Shown here piece after piece: positions 1-12,521 of a stretch of DNA of 64,000 nt; positions within the stretch are counted from its first letter, which is position 1, and every line of letters begins with the position of its first letter. The stretch covers positions 4,304,736 through 4,368,735 of the forward strand of contig NZ_CP080419.1 of assembly GCF_019457595.1 (NCBI RefSeq), written 5' to 3'. The position numbers and the translations under genes are program-made. The stretch is from Shewanella psychrotolerans (lineage in GTDB: Bacteria; Pseudomonadota; Gammaproteobacteria; Enterobacterales; Shewanellaceae). Under the pieces are notes generated by a model. That model had not been told where the DNA came from and searched no databases. It saw only the letters and a program-made list of their open reading frames with translations.

Positions 1-678
1 ATCGGCTATCGTCAAACCGACACGGCAGTCTTGTCGTTGCCCAGCGCCATCACATTATCAGTATTGCCACATACACCTCTAGGAAAAGAGATTGCTCAAT
101 TAGCAAACGACAGTGGCTATGAGATCATGTTACACCTGCCGATGCAGGCGCTAAACGGTAAGAAACAAGGCCCTGGCGGATTAACCAATCAAATGGATGA
201 GCAAGAGTTTAAACAAACAGTCGCCAACGCGCTCGAAAGCATACCCAATGTAAAAGGCGTTAATAATCACATGGGAAGCTTGCTTACACAGATGGGCGAA
301 CAGATGATGTGGTTGATGGAAAGTCTAAAACAGCGAGATAGCTACTTCGTCGATAGCGTGACAACTCGATACACAAAGGCTGGAGAGATGGCCAATAAAC
401 TTGGCATCCCAAAGCTAAAACGACAAATATTTCTTGATAATGATGTCAGTGAAGCTGCACTTGAGCGCCAATTTCAACAAGTCATTCAACAGGCAAATAA
501 TGAAGGGCAGGTAGTTGTGATAGCACATCCCTATCCAGAAACCATTCATTTCTTACAAAAGAATTTGGGGCGATTACAACAGCAGGGCCTCACATTAGTC
601 AAAACATCTCAATTACTGCCATACCGATTAGCCCAAAAGGACCCAAAGATAGCGGGCAGTAAAACGCATCGACAATAA
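1..678 (+). CDS. Divergent polysaccharide deacetylase family protein (YibQ-type), 5' partial
   Basis: The reading frame is open from base 1, so the gene starts outside the window; the TTG at 31 is internal, because the residues before it (IGYRQTDTAVLSLP) continue the family's conserved block. Visible family features are the stretch AITLSVLPHTPLGKE, the LHLPMQ block and the NNHMGS motif near the middle. YibQ-type proteins belong to the divergent polysaccharide deacetylase family, are periplasmic, and in enterobacteria sit behind the murein-hydrolase activator gene envC; that neighbour would be outside the window here. The exact substrate is not known. The gene ends 13 bases before the convergent nsrR gene. 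Confidence 0.85.
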   Translation: MGYRQTDTAVLSLPSAITLSVLPHTPLGKEIAQLANDSGYEIMLHLPMQALNGKKQGPGGLTNQMDEQEFKQTVANALESIPNVKGVNNHMGSLLTQMGEQMMWLMESLKQRDSYFVDSVTTRYTKAGEMANKLGIPKLKRQIFLDNDVSEAALERQFQQVIQQANNEGQVVVIAHPYPETIHFLQKNLGRLQQQGLTLVKTSQLLPYRLAQKDPKIAGSKTHRQ

Positions 679-691
679 ACTAATGGCTTTG

Positions 692-1144
692 TTAGATCTC
701 CAAAACAGGAATAGATAGATCAGGTAGCAAAGCCTTTAGTTGCTCACGGTTACTTACCACATCAGCCAAAGTGTAGCGATCTAAAACAGCAAGGTATGCA
801 TCTACCGCTTCTGCTAGCATCCCTTTCAATTGGCATGACGGTGTAAAACGGCAATAAGGCTTAGTACAATCGATAGGCGCCAAGGAGTTTTCCAAGGTTC
901 GAACTAGCTGACCAATATTTATTTGTTCAGCAGGTTTGCCCAATCTAAAACCACCACTCTTTCCACGAACAGTCCGCAGATATCCCTCTTTTCCTAAATG
1001 ATGAACAATTTTCGATACATGATTAGGCGAAAGATCAAATACCTCTGTAATTTCAGCGATTCTAAACAGTGTTTCTCTTTCTGGCGATAGGGCTAAATAC
1101 ATTAAAGTACGGATGCCAAAATCTGTATAACGAGTTAACTGCAT
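692..1144 (-). CDS. nsrR: Rrf2-family nitric oxide-sensing repressor NsrR
   Basis: A 150-residue Rrf2-family winged-helix regulator. The N-terminus (MQLTRYTDFGIRTLMYLA) and the block VRGKSGGFRLGKP match NsrR. Three cysteines at residues 93, 98 and 104 (CTKPYCRFTPSC) are placed like the cluster ligands of E. coli NsrR (91, 96, 102). NsrR holds an Fe-S cluster that reacts with NO, relieving repression of NO-detoxification genes. The gene follows the YkgJ-like gene by 10 bases on the same strand, so the two are probably one transcript. The targets (hmp, nnrS and similar in other species) are not in the window. Confidence 0.9.
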   Translation of the reverse strand: MQLTRYTDFGIRTLMYLALSPERETLFRIAEITEVFDLSPNHVSKIVHHLGKEGYLRTVRGKSGGFRLGKPAEQINIGQLVRTLENSLAPIDCTKPYCRFTPSCQLKGMLAEAVDAYLAVLDRYTLADVVSNREQLKALLPDLSIPVLEI

Positions 1145-1154
1145 ATTTTACCTT

Positions 1155-1418
1155 CTAAGATTTTGTCGCTGCTTCTAACGAAGTGATAAGCCAAAGAGCT
1201 TCTTCATTGGTGCTACCACACACATCTTCTGTAGCGACAAAGCGACCACATAGATCAGGCCTCTCCGGCTGACCAAAAATTTTACAGAGATTATTATCAT
1301 CTAATTGAATACAACGAACACCAGCCGGTTTACCATTAGGCATACCAGGTATAGGGCTAGTGATCGAAGGCGCAATACAACAGGCACCACATCCAAGACG
1401 ACAGTTCATAGCCAACAT
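1155..1418 (-). CDS. YkgJ family cysteine cluster protein
   Basis: An 87-residue protein with eight cysteines grouped as CRLGCGACC near the N-terminus, then C36, C45, C57 and C67. This is the pattern of the YkgJ/Fe-S-oxidoreductase-like cysteine cluster family (zinc- or iron-sulfur-binding). The biochemical role is unknown. It lies immediately upstream of nsrR on the same strand with a 10-base gap, so it is probably co-transcribed with it. MLAMNC offers two ATG starts; the second would shorten the protein by three residues. Confidence 0.8.
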   Translation of the reverse strand: MLAMNCRLGCGACCIAPSITSPIPGMPNGKPAGVRCIQLDDNNLCKIFGQPERPDLCGRFVATEDVCGSTNEEALWLITSLEAATKS

Positions 1419-1686
1419 TATACCTCTATTTACGTAGCATGTTACCCATTAAGATCACAGCCTCAATCCGAGATCTCATAAAGCTTAGGCCCACCTAATA
1501 GTAAAAGAGATAAAAACCGAGATTTCTTTATATCGCAAGATAAACAAAGAGTCTCACCACCCCAGTTGCTTAAGCCCCTTATTCAGTCCTCAAATAGATG
1601 GCTGTTGCTGCGAGCTATGGTGCAAGGCACACAAATGTACCGTATCCAGGCTCAGCGACATATAGGAGGCGTCATACCATTCCATC

Positions 1687-2725
1687 TTAATACTTAGTCA
1701 TTATTGCCCACTCTCTACGACATAAAGACATCACTCTTTTCGTATCGCTAATGAAGTTGTTCCAAGCATCAGAGCAGGTTGCAACGATATCATCGTATCC
1801 TTGAAAGCTGCGATTAGCTAAATGATGCTGCCGTAACCAACTCCATACTTGCTCTATCGGATTTAGTTCAGGGGAGTATGGCGGTAATTTGATGATGCTA
1901 AGGTTGTTAAACTCATCTGCGAGATCTGCTGTATGCCAACCTGCACCATCCATGACAACAACGGCATGCCTACCTGGTTTTGTCCTTTGTGCTATCAGTG
2001 ATAGATGCTGACGCATGACGTCTTTGCTTAGGTAAGGAACGATCATCGCTTCAGTATCGCCTGTTTGCGGACAAACAGCGCCAAAGAAATGCGCATATTC
2101 GAACTGTTGCTGGCGTATAGCGCGAGGACGAGTGCCTTTTCTTGCCCATAAACGTGTGGTCGTGTTTTGCTGCCCGAAGCGGGCCTCATCTTGAAACCAG
2201 ATATCAACTCGCTCAAGCGCCACACTACCAGGGATGTTAAGGATCGTTTCCAGTTGGAACTTTTTTAAAAGCCTCTTGGACTTCTATTGATTGCTTAGGA
2301 TGTTTTGAACGACTCGTTATCCAACTAAAACCTAATTGTTCCAGTAATTTGTAAATCGCGTTTGGATGGTAATCAACATTAAAGTGATATTTGACATATT
2401 TTAGGATCGCATCACCTGTCAGTCTTCCACCTGAATCACTCGAGCATTGTTCCTCTATGTAGGCACTGAGTTGCTGCTTTTGACTTGAGGTTAAGTAGCT
2501 ATCACGTCCCTTATTTTTCTTAGCATCCAACCCTTTGATACCGTTGGCAAGATACTTAGCTACCCAAGCGTTGACGCTAGCGCGGGCAACTTTGAGCCTC
2601 AAGGCGACATCAGTACGATTATTTCCCTCGAGGAAGAGAGCGACGGCAAGTAATCGCATACGTTTACGAGGTTCTTTTTCTGCTCTAGATAAAGCTAAAA
2701 GCTCTTCGGCACTATAAGTTTTCAA
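1687..2725 (-). pseudogene. IS630-family transposase, split by a one-base homopolymer insertion
   Basis: Two adjacent minus-strand frames together form one IS630-type transposase of about 345 residues. The first part (2725-2237) has the N-terminal helix-turn-helix region; the second (to 1687) holds the DDE domain, with QDEARFG, VVVMDGAGWH and LPPYSPELNPIEQVW. At about 2266-2271 the coding strand reads a run of six A (GCTTTTAAAAAAGTTCC). With five A the frame continues as AFKKFQLETILNIPGSVALE straight into the second part, the usual uninterrupted family sequence. The six-A version runs into a stop at 2237. This is a +1 difference, so either a frameshift mutation, a sequence error, or slippage-dependent expression. 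The C-terminal frame shows no convincing start of its own. Confidence 0.85.
1687..2725 (-). mobile_element. IS630-type insertion sequence (termini not resolved)
   Basis: The element is defined by the DDE transposase frames only. It sits between the ykgJ-nsrR unit and the terminator of the rRNA operon. IS630 elements insert at TA dinucleotides; TA-flanked ends can be proposed near 1675 and 2783, but the inverted repeats I could align are too weak to fix the boundaries. The whole insertion is about 1.1 kb. Confidence 0.75.
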
Positions 2726-2790
2726 ATTGGAATACGGGTTAAGGTTGGTGCGTATATTAGATCACACATCATTACTAATTGGTATAAATG

Positions 2791-2820
2791 CAAAAAAGCC
2801 CGCTACATCGTAGCGGGCTC
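2791..2820 (-). terminator. Rho-independent terminator of the rRNA operon
   Basis: On the minus strand AGCCCGCTAC and GTAGCGGGCT form a perfect 10-bp stem with a 3-base loop, followed by six T. It lies just after the 5S rRNA 3' end. Confidence 0.9.
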
Positions 2821-2832
2821 TCTCGTATTAGG

Positions 2833-2951
2833 CGCCTGGAAATGACCTACTCTCACATGGGGAGACCCCACACTACCATCGGCGCGATTGCGTTTCACTT
2901 CTGAGTTCGGGATGGGATCAGGTGGTGCCACAATGCTATGGTTTCCAGACA
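2833..2951 (-). rRNA. rrf: 5S ribosomal RNA
   Basis: The minus strand reads TGTCTGGAAACCATAGCA at the 5' end and carries the conserved block ATCCCGAACTCAGAAGTGAA, ending in CATTTCCAGGCGCC. The 5' TGCCTGG-like and 3' CCAGGC ends pair as in gammaproteobacterial 5S. Length is about 119 nt. The ends are placed by comparison with E. coli and may be off by a few bases. Confidence 0.93.
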
Positions 2952-3054
2952 AAATTGGAAATTTGAAAAGCTGTTTAAAATTGAGTCACACTAAATCAAG
3001 TGCGGTATTCTTTCGCTAAGTATTCACTTAGTTAGAAACCCTTTTGGGTTGTAT

Positions 3055-5946
<2,892 letters not shown>

Positions 5947-6315
5947 ATACAACCCAAATGAGTTTCATAAACTAATGTCTACAAATCACATCCTATCCAA
6001 GCGGGTAAGCTCGGACGTTGTATCGTAACTAATGGTGTTTACTTTCGCCAAAAGAATACTCATGAATCATCATCCTAATTAAAGGTAATGATTCGGCACT
6101 TGATTTAAGTGTTTGAGAACTCAATTTTAATTTTCGCGTCAATGCTACAAACCATAACCACCTACAATGTAAGTAATTACAGTCCCTTTCACATCAACAC
6201 TATCAGCTTTCCAAATTTTTAAAGAACAAGCATCGCCGTTAAGACGTGCCACCTGCTCTAACAAGAACAAGTTATCTGTGTGAACACTCAACAAACATTA
6301 AGTTAGTCGTATAGG
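5947..6315 (-). other. 16S-23S internal transcribed spacer without tRNA genes
   Basis: The roughly 370-bp spacer shows no tRNA: no T-loop GGTTCGA-type sequence and no clover-leaf was found, unlike spacers carrying tRNA-Ile/Ala or tRNA-Glu. It contains a boxA antitermination element at about 6216-6231 (TTGTTCTTTAAAAATTTGG on the coding strand). Sequences flanking the mature 16S and 23S ends should form the RNase III processing stems. Confidence 0.8.
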
Positions 6316-7858
<1,543 letters not shown>

Positions 7859-8064
7859 AAGTTTTGTTGAAGCATAAGCTTCGGCTCAATGAATTCTGAT
7901 TCCACATTAAAGACTCGGAAGAATCTCTAACATGTTGTACATATTGCTATGAACACTCATCTTACATTGAGTAAAATTTTTGATTGCTTTACATCCGAAG
8001 ACAGAAAAGCAATTTCGAATAACTCAACACCTGTGAGTGTCCACACAGATTTCTTGTTTCATCT

Positions 8065-8076
8065 TGTTAAAGAGCG
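8065..8076 (-). promoter_or_regulatory. rRNA leader boxA antitermination element
   Basis: The coding strand reads GCTCTTTAACAA, matching the E. coli rrn leader boxA (TGCTCTTTAACAA). It lies between promoter P2 and the 16S gene, where the Nus antitermination complex assembles on the transcript. Confidence 0.85.
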
Positions 8077-8146
8077 TGGCTAATATGACGTTTTAACGCG
8101 TTCATTTAGCCGCCGTTGACGCTAGGTCGTTGGCTTAGGGATGCGT

Positions 8147-8174
8147 ATTCTACACTTCCCGTTGTTGGCGTCAA
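8147..8174 (-). promoter_or_regulatory. rrn promoter P2
   Basis: On the minus strand TTGACG (8169-8174), a 16-bp spacer and TAGAAT (8147-8152) form a good sigma-70 promoter. It lies about 290 bp before the 16S gene and about 215 bp downstream of P1. Confidence 0.75.
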
Positions 8175-8361
8175 GTGCTAATTTTAAGAAGTTTTCCAAG
8201 CGATGATTTGTTAAACAGTCATCATCATTTGAAGCCCTTAAAAGCGCTATCACCGAATTCAAATCGCTTACGCTTTTTGAATCCCTAACATCGCTGCAAG
8301 TCCCATACAATCTAGCTTGTCGCTAACTCGTTGGCCTGCTGTGCCGTGTCAGTGGATGCGC

Positions 8362-8389
8362 ATTATAGGGAGTTCTCGGATGGGCGCAA
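8362..8389 (-). promoter_or_regulatory. rrn promoter P1 with stringent-type discriminator
   Basis: On the minus strand TTGCGC (8384-8389), a 16-bp spacer and TATAAT (8362-8367) are followed by a GCGC discriminator. The block AACTCCCTATAATGCGC is identical to that of E. coli rrnB P1. An A/T-rich UP-element-like stretch precedes the -35. The short spacer and GC discriminator are the features that make such promoters sensitive to ppGpp and initiating NTP levels. Confidence 0.85.
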
Positions 8390-8451
8390 GCGCTTTTTAA
8401 AAGAAAGTGACACATTTCTGTTTAACAGTGCATTTATCAAACGATACGTAT

Positions 8452-8477
8452 AAAAAAGGGGCTAAACAGCCCCTTTT
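8452..8477 (-). terminator. Terminator downstream of ccoG
   Basis: On the minus strand AAAAGGGGCT-GTTT-AGCCCCTTTTTT forms a tight hairpin followed by T residues. It ends the ccoG transcript just before the rrn P1 upstream region; its symmetry could also stop plus-strand transcription. Confidence 0.85.
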
Positions 8478-8504
8478 ACTACTGATATACAGCAATATTG
8501 TTTG

Positions 8505-9932
8505 TTATCGGCTAAAGAAACGTGACTCTTGCCTTGCTTCTAACTCTGTACCATCGACTATCGTCCTCACTTTAAAATCGACTTTAGTCATTGGACGCGA
8601 CAACTCAACAGGATCGACCGCAACACTAATAGGTAGAGTTAATACTTCACCCCCATCAATTGTGACCTTTTGAAGCCCATACCATGTGTAATTAGGTAGT
8701 CCTTCAACACTAAGTTGGTATTCATGTTTAGCTTCAGTCTTATTTAGGATCTTTAAGGTAAAGGTATTCTCTATCATCCCTTGATCATTTTCTCTAAAGA
8801 GTTGGTTTCGATCTCGTATGATATCAACCCGCACTGGCGCAATGGTGGCACTCGCGTATACAAAGATAATAATCATTACCGCTAGTACCGCACCGTAACC
8901 TACGAGTTTAGGTCTAAGAACTTTTTCCTTTATACCTTCGAGCTTATTCTCGGTTGTATAGGAAATTAATCCCTTTTGATAACCCATACGCTCCATCGTG
9001 TTATCACAAGCATCGATGCATGAACCACAGTTAATACACTCATATTGCAAACCATTACGAATATCTATTCCTGTAGGACACACCTGAACACACAGATCAC
9101 AATCAATGCAATCGCCTAATCCCATCTCTTTAGGATCGGCTTTACGCGAACGCGGTCCGCGAACTTCACCGCGCTTAGCGTCATAACCAACGATAAAGGT
9201 GTTCTTATCAAACATGGCTGATTGGAAACGAGCATAGGGACACATATGAAGACACATTATTTCACGCATCCACCCAGCATTACCGTATGTTGCTATTGTG
9301 AATAGAGCCACCCAAAAATAGATGCCACCAGAGGCGTTACCACTAAATACTTCTATATAGACTTCACTTGTGGGGACGAAATAGGAGACAAATGTCATTG
9401 CGGTTAATAATGACACCAATAACCAGCAGAGATGCTTTGCCGCCTTTCTCCAAAATTTATTAAAACTCCATGGCATCTGATCGAGTTTGATTCGCTTGTT
9501 GCGAGCACCTTCAAACTTTTCCTCAAACCAAATAAAGATAAAAGTCCATACGGTTTGCGGACAGGTATAACCACACCAAACACGACCAAGATAGGTAGTA
9601 ACGAAAAACAACCCAAACGCAGCTATCATTAATAGCGCAGCAAGTAGGGTCAAATCCTGTGGCCAAATAGTTAAACCAAAGATATGAAATTTCTGTTCAC
9701 CGAGGTTAAACCATACCGCCTGCCTATTTCCCCAAGGAATCCAAGGCAAAAGAAGGAAAAATAGCATTGCTATCCAGCCTAAGCGGCGACGGATCTGAGT
9801 CCAAAATCCTTCTATAGCTCTTACATAAATACGATTGCGGGGGTTAAAGCGGTCAGACTTATTCACATCAGGCTGGTGAATTTTGATCCGTTCGGCCTTC
9901 GAATAGTCCTTTTTATTTGATTCTGTGTTCAT
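8505..9932 (-). CDS. ccoG: Cytochrome c oxidase accessory protein CcoG (RdxA/FixG family)
   Basis: A 475-residue polyferredoxin-like membrane protein. Hydrophobic segments lie at about 50-66, 92-114, 165-187 and 205-220, with another near 340-360. RVWCGYTCPQT (117-127) is the conserved cysteine pair in the membrane part. Two ferredoxin-type [4Fe-4S] motifs follow: C275-x2-C278-x2-C281-x3-C285 with P286, and C299-x2-C302-x2-C305-x3-C309. CcoG is involved in copper delivery for cbb3-type oxidase assembly, probably by reducing Cu(II). The C-terminal 100 residues form the periplasmic Ig-like domain of this family. The ccoNOPQ genes are not nearby, so this copy stands alone between the rRNA operon and a small membrane-protein gene. 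Confidence 0.93.
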   Translation of the reverse strand: MNTESNKKDYSKAERIKIHQPDVNKSDRFNPRNRIYVRAIEGFWTQIRRRLGWIAMLFFLLLPWIPWGNRQAVWFNLGEQKFHIFGLTIWPQDLTLLAALLMIAAFGLFFVTTYLGRVWCGYTCPQTVWTFIFIWFEEKFEGARNKRIKLDQMPWSFNKFWRKAAKHLCWLLVSLLTAMTFVSYFVPTSEVYIEVFSGNASGGIYFWVALFTIATYGNAGWMREIMCLHMCPYARFQSAMFDKNTFIVGYDAKRGEVRGPRSRKADPKEMGLGDCIDCDLCVQVCPTGIDIRNGLQYECINCGSCIDACDNTMERMGYQKGLISYTTENKLEGIKEKVLRPKLVGYGAVLAVMIIIFVYASATIAPVRVDIIRDRNQLFRENDQGMIENTFTLKILNKTEAKHEYQLSVEGLPNYTWYGLQKVTIDGGEVLTLPISVAVDPVELSRPMTKVDFKVRTIVDGTELEARQESRFFSR

Positions 9933-10021
9933 ATTTAACAGCCTTACAGCTTTAATATTCCATGAAAACTGGCTTATTATACATTTTCTATTACAAATTG
10001 TTCACCATGGTTGGATAAATA

Positions 10022-10375
10022 ATGAGAGGCTGGATTATTTTAGGAGCAGGTGTAGGGTTACTCTATTACCTCGCGACCGAAACAGATAAGCTCGACGAGC
10101 CTATGGCTCAAACAGATGCATTAATGACCAAAATTGAGCGAAAACTCGACTCGATGACAGGGACTAAGCTCATCAAAGCCGATAACCATATCTCTCAATT
10201 AAAAACAGAGATAGCCAAGCGAATGACTAAAGCAGAACTAGCGGCTTTAGATGGTATCTTAGAATCAAAACACACAGTATTAGAATTTAAGGATGAGTAT
10301 TGTGGTGATAATTCCACCCGCTTTACTCTGTTGAGTAAAGATAACCAAATATTTATCTGTGATAAATTGAGATAA
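10022..10375 (+). CDS. Conserved hypothetical membrane-anchored protein
   Basis: 117 residues with one N-terminal hydrophobic segment (WIILGAGVGLLYYLA, 4-18) and no basic lead or cleavage site, so probably a membrane anchor. A charged, largely helical middle region follows, and the C-terminal part has two cysteines (C94 and C114). I do not recognise a domain. It is divergent from ccoG and precedes menB by about 120 bases on the same strand. Confidence 0.65.
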   Translation: MRGWIILGAGVGLLYYLATETDKLDEPMAQTDALMTKIERKLDSMTGTKLIKADNHISQLKTEIAKRMTKAELAALDGILESKHTVLEFKDEYCGDNSTRFTLLSKDNQIFICDKLR

Positions 10376-10498
10376 TCCCATCATTTGGAATATGAAAACT
10401 TCGCACTGAGCACGGTTTTCATCTCCAAGATTGACCTATACCACTTAGAAGCCTAGCCTTGACCAATTCGTCTTAATTGAAAATGCAGACATAGAGTA

Positions 10499-11407
10499 AT
10501 GAACATGACAGATAACGTTTCTGATATTTTCGATCCTAATCTTTGGGATCGAGTCAGCGGATTTGAATTTGAAGATATCACCTATCATAGAGCAAAAGAT
10601 CAAGGCACGGTGCGTATTGCCATCAATAGACCCGATTGCCTTAATTCATTTCGTCCCAAAACCGTCGATGAACTTTATATAGCATTAGATCATGCACGGC
10701 AATGGTCTGATGTCGGTTGTGTATTAATAACCGGAAATGGGCCCTCGGCTAAAGGACAATATTCGTTTTGTGCCGGTGGAGACCAGCGTATTCGCGGTAA
10801 AGATGGCTATAAATATGAAGGGAATGAGCAAGGCAAACCAGACGTTGCCCGTATGGGACGCTTACATATATTAGAGGTGCAACGTCTTATCCGTTTTATG
10901 CCTAAAGTCGTCATCGCCGTTGTCCCTGGCTGGGCTGTCGGTGGCGGTCATAGCTTGCACGTCGTATGCGATTTAACCTTAGCATCAAAGGAACACGCTA
11001 TATTCAAGCAGACCGATCCCGATGTCGGCAGTTTCGATTCAGGTTACGGCAGTGCTTACCTTGCAAAAATGGTTGGTCAGAAACGCGCTCGGGAAATATT
11101 CTTTTTAGGTTTTAACTACAGCGCCGATGAAGCGTTTGATATGGGCATGGTTAATCGCTCAATTCCTCACGCTGAACTTGAAACCGAAGCATTGAGTTGG
11201 GCCAAAGAGATCAACTCTAAATCGCCAACAGCCATGCGCATGCTTAAATACGGCTTTAACCTGCCCGATGATGGACTAGTGGGTCAACAACTGTTTGCCG
11301 GTGAGGCCACTCGCTTAGCTTATGGCACAGATGAAGCTGTTGAGGGCCGCGATGCCTTTTTAGAAAAACGAGACCAAGATTTTTCTAAGTTTCCTTGGCA
11401 CTATTAA
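10499..11407 (+). CDS. menB: 1,4-dihydroxy-2-naphthoyl-CoA synthase (type II, aspartate form)
   Basis: A 302-residue crotonase-fold enzyme that closes the second ring in menaquinone synthesis (O-succinylbenzoyl-CoA to DHNA-CoA). Family blocks are INRPDCLNSF, the oxyanion-hole regions YSFCAGGDQR and GWAVGGGHSLH, and QTDPDVGSFDSGYGSAYLA. In E. coli the position after QT is a glycine and the enzyme uses bicarbonate as a cofactor; here it is aspartate (D173), as in the mycobacterial enzyme, so this should be the bicarbonate-independent type. The C-terminus ends in the conserved FSKFPWHY. The other men genes are not in the window. Two ATG starts (10499, 10505) are possible. Confidence 0.93.
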   Translation: MNMTDNVSDIFDPNLWDRVSGFEFEDITYHRAKDQGTVRIAINRPDCLNSFRPKTVDELYIALDHARQWSDVGCVLITGNGPSAKGQYSFCAGGDQRIRGKDGYKYEGNEQGKPDVARMGRLHILEVQRLIRFMPKVVIAVVPGWAVGGGHSLHVVCDLTLASKEHAIFKQTDPDVGSFDSGYGSAYLAKMVGQKRAREIFFLGFNYSADEAFDMGMVNRSIPHAELETEALSWAKEINSKSPTAMRMLKYGFNLPDDGLVGQQLFAGEATRLAYGTDEAVEGRDAFLEKRDQDFSKFPWHY

Positions 11408-11444
11408 TATCTGATCATTAAGCATCAATATTAATGATCGATAT

Positions 11445-11480
11445 AAGCCATTAGCCCGCTGAGTGCTAGTGGCTTTTTTA
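11445..11480 (+). terminator. Terminator downstream of menB
   Basis: AAGCCATTAGC and GCTAGTGGCTT pair with one G-T pair across a 9-base loop, followed by a run of T. It lies 38 bases after the menB stop codon. Confidence 0.85.
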
Positions 11481-11556
11481 CTTAACAAGCAAGCCACCGA
11501 ACTGTAACCCTCGCCTTAAAATAATAACGATGATTAGTTAAGGCGAGGCCGAACAC

Positions 11557-11757
11557 ATCATTAAAACTCTCGCGTTGGCGAGATTGCATTTTAGTGTCGC
11601 ATTTAGCATCACTTACCGACTGACAGCTAGCATCATCATAAGTGGTACCCTTGCCTTAGTTGAATCTGCAGTGAACACCTTAGTGTTTTATTGCCATGAT
11701 AAGGCTTGGAATAATGATGAGCATAAGAAAGAAAACCGCCAAGCGGCGGCTCCATAA
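11557..11757 (+). CDS. DUF2061-family small membrane protein with no ATG start
   Basis: The frame encodes IIKTLALARLHFSVAFSITY and a hydrophobic middle, then NTLVFYCHDKAW. It lines up along its length with the intact DUF2061 protein encoded at 27292 (MAKTFTFAILHF and NTVVFYFHDKVW). By that alignment the start codon should be at 11557, but the base triplet there is ATC, followed by ATT. A purine-rich AAGGCGAGG lies about 8 bases upstream, so the ribosome site seems to be there. Either an unusual ATC/ATT start is used, translation begins at the TTG at 11575, or the start codon has been lost. Function of the family is unknown. Confidence 0.55.
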   Translation: MIKTLALARLHFSVAFSITYRLTASIIISGTLALVESAVNTLVFYCHDKAWNNDEHKKENRQAAAP

Positions 11758-11774
11758 TAGAGATGTCAGCATCA

Positions 11775-12319
11775 CTACCCGGCAACTTTGATCTTGTCGA
11801 CGACCTTGTTCACATCATCTGTATTTTCAGCAATTTTTAATGCGAGCTGACGCTCGGCATCACTCGCTACGGTTCCCATAAGCGTCACAACGCCGGATTT
11901 CACTTCAACATCAATATCAGTACCTGATACTTCAGTTGAGAACAGTAAACGCGTCTTCACTACTGTCGCCACCTTTGAATCGATAAGCGTTTTTACTATA
12001 TCGCTAGAGCTTTCTTTCTTATTAATCACAGTTAATTGATTATCAACGTCTTTGACACCGTCCAAACTCTTGATCAACTCAGCGGCCAAGGCTTTATCGA
12101 CACTGCTCTCTACCTTACCAGTCAGAGTAACCAGGCCGTTTTCACATCTGTATTAATATTGAAAGAGTTAAGGTTAGTATTTAGCAATAATGTTGTTTCA
12201 GCCTTACCGTCAATCCACGCATCCTTAGTCTCACCCTGCCAATCTTGTGCCGCATTAGCACTAAATGATGCAGTGGCCAACACTAAACTTGTTAATAGAC
12301 CTGTAGTTGTCGTTTTCAT
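11775..12319 (-). pseudogene. BON-domain periplasmic protein (OsmY-like), frameshifted
   Basis: The first part (12319-12122) has a clear signal peptide (MKTTTTGLLTSLVLATASFS, cut after ANA) and the beginning of a BON domain, then stops. Removal of one base explains it: the coding strand has GTGAAAACGG at about 12138-12145. With five A in place of four the frame reads DVKNGLVTLTGKVESS and runs directly into the second part (ending 11775), which completes the first BON domain and carries a second. The whole protein would be about 180 residues. BON proteins such as OsmY act in the periplasm under osmotic or envelope stress and bind lipid. A sigma-54 type promoter lies just upstream. Confidence 0.8.
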
Positions 12320-12358
12320 AAAAATATCCTTGTTTTGTGTGTCTCACATTAAGGTAGT

Positions 12359-12375
12359 GGCTTAAACTATGCCAA
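12359..12375 (-). promoter_or_regulatory. Sigma-54 type promoter upstream of the BON gene
   Basis: On the minus strand TTGGCATAGTTTAAGCC has the GG (12372-12373) and GC (12360-12361) separated by exactly 10 bases, as sigma-54 promoters require. The -24 part (TTGGCAT) is close to consensus, the -12 part less so. It would give a leader of about 30 bases before the ATG at 12319. Confidence 0.6.
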
Positions 12376-12521
12376 CAAATTAAAAAAAATAAAATCATAT
12401 AGTTATTTAAATAACATCATGTTGCTATCCACTATGTTGAGTACAAGTCTGTTCTTTTTACTTAGTATCGGTAATTATTGCAGGCGAGCAAAACTGACAC
12501 ATAAACCTCACCATAAGCTTT

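Noticed and set aside
1675..2785. TA-flanked terminal repeats of the IS630 element
   Set aside because: Only a few bases match between the proposed ends, so no boundary can be given.
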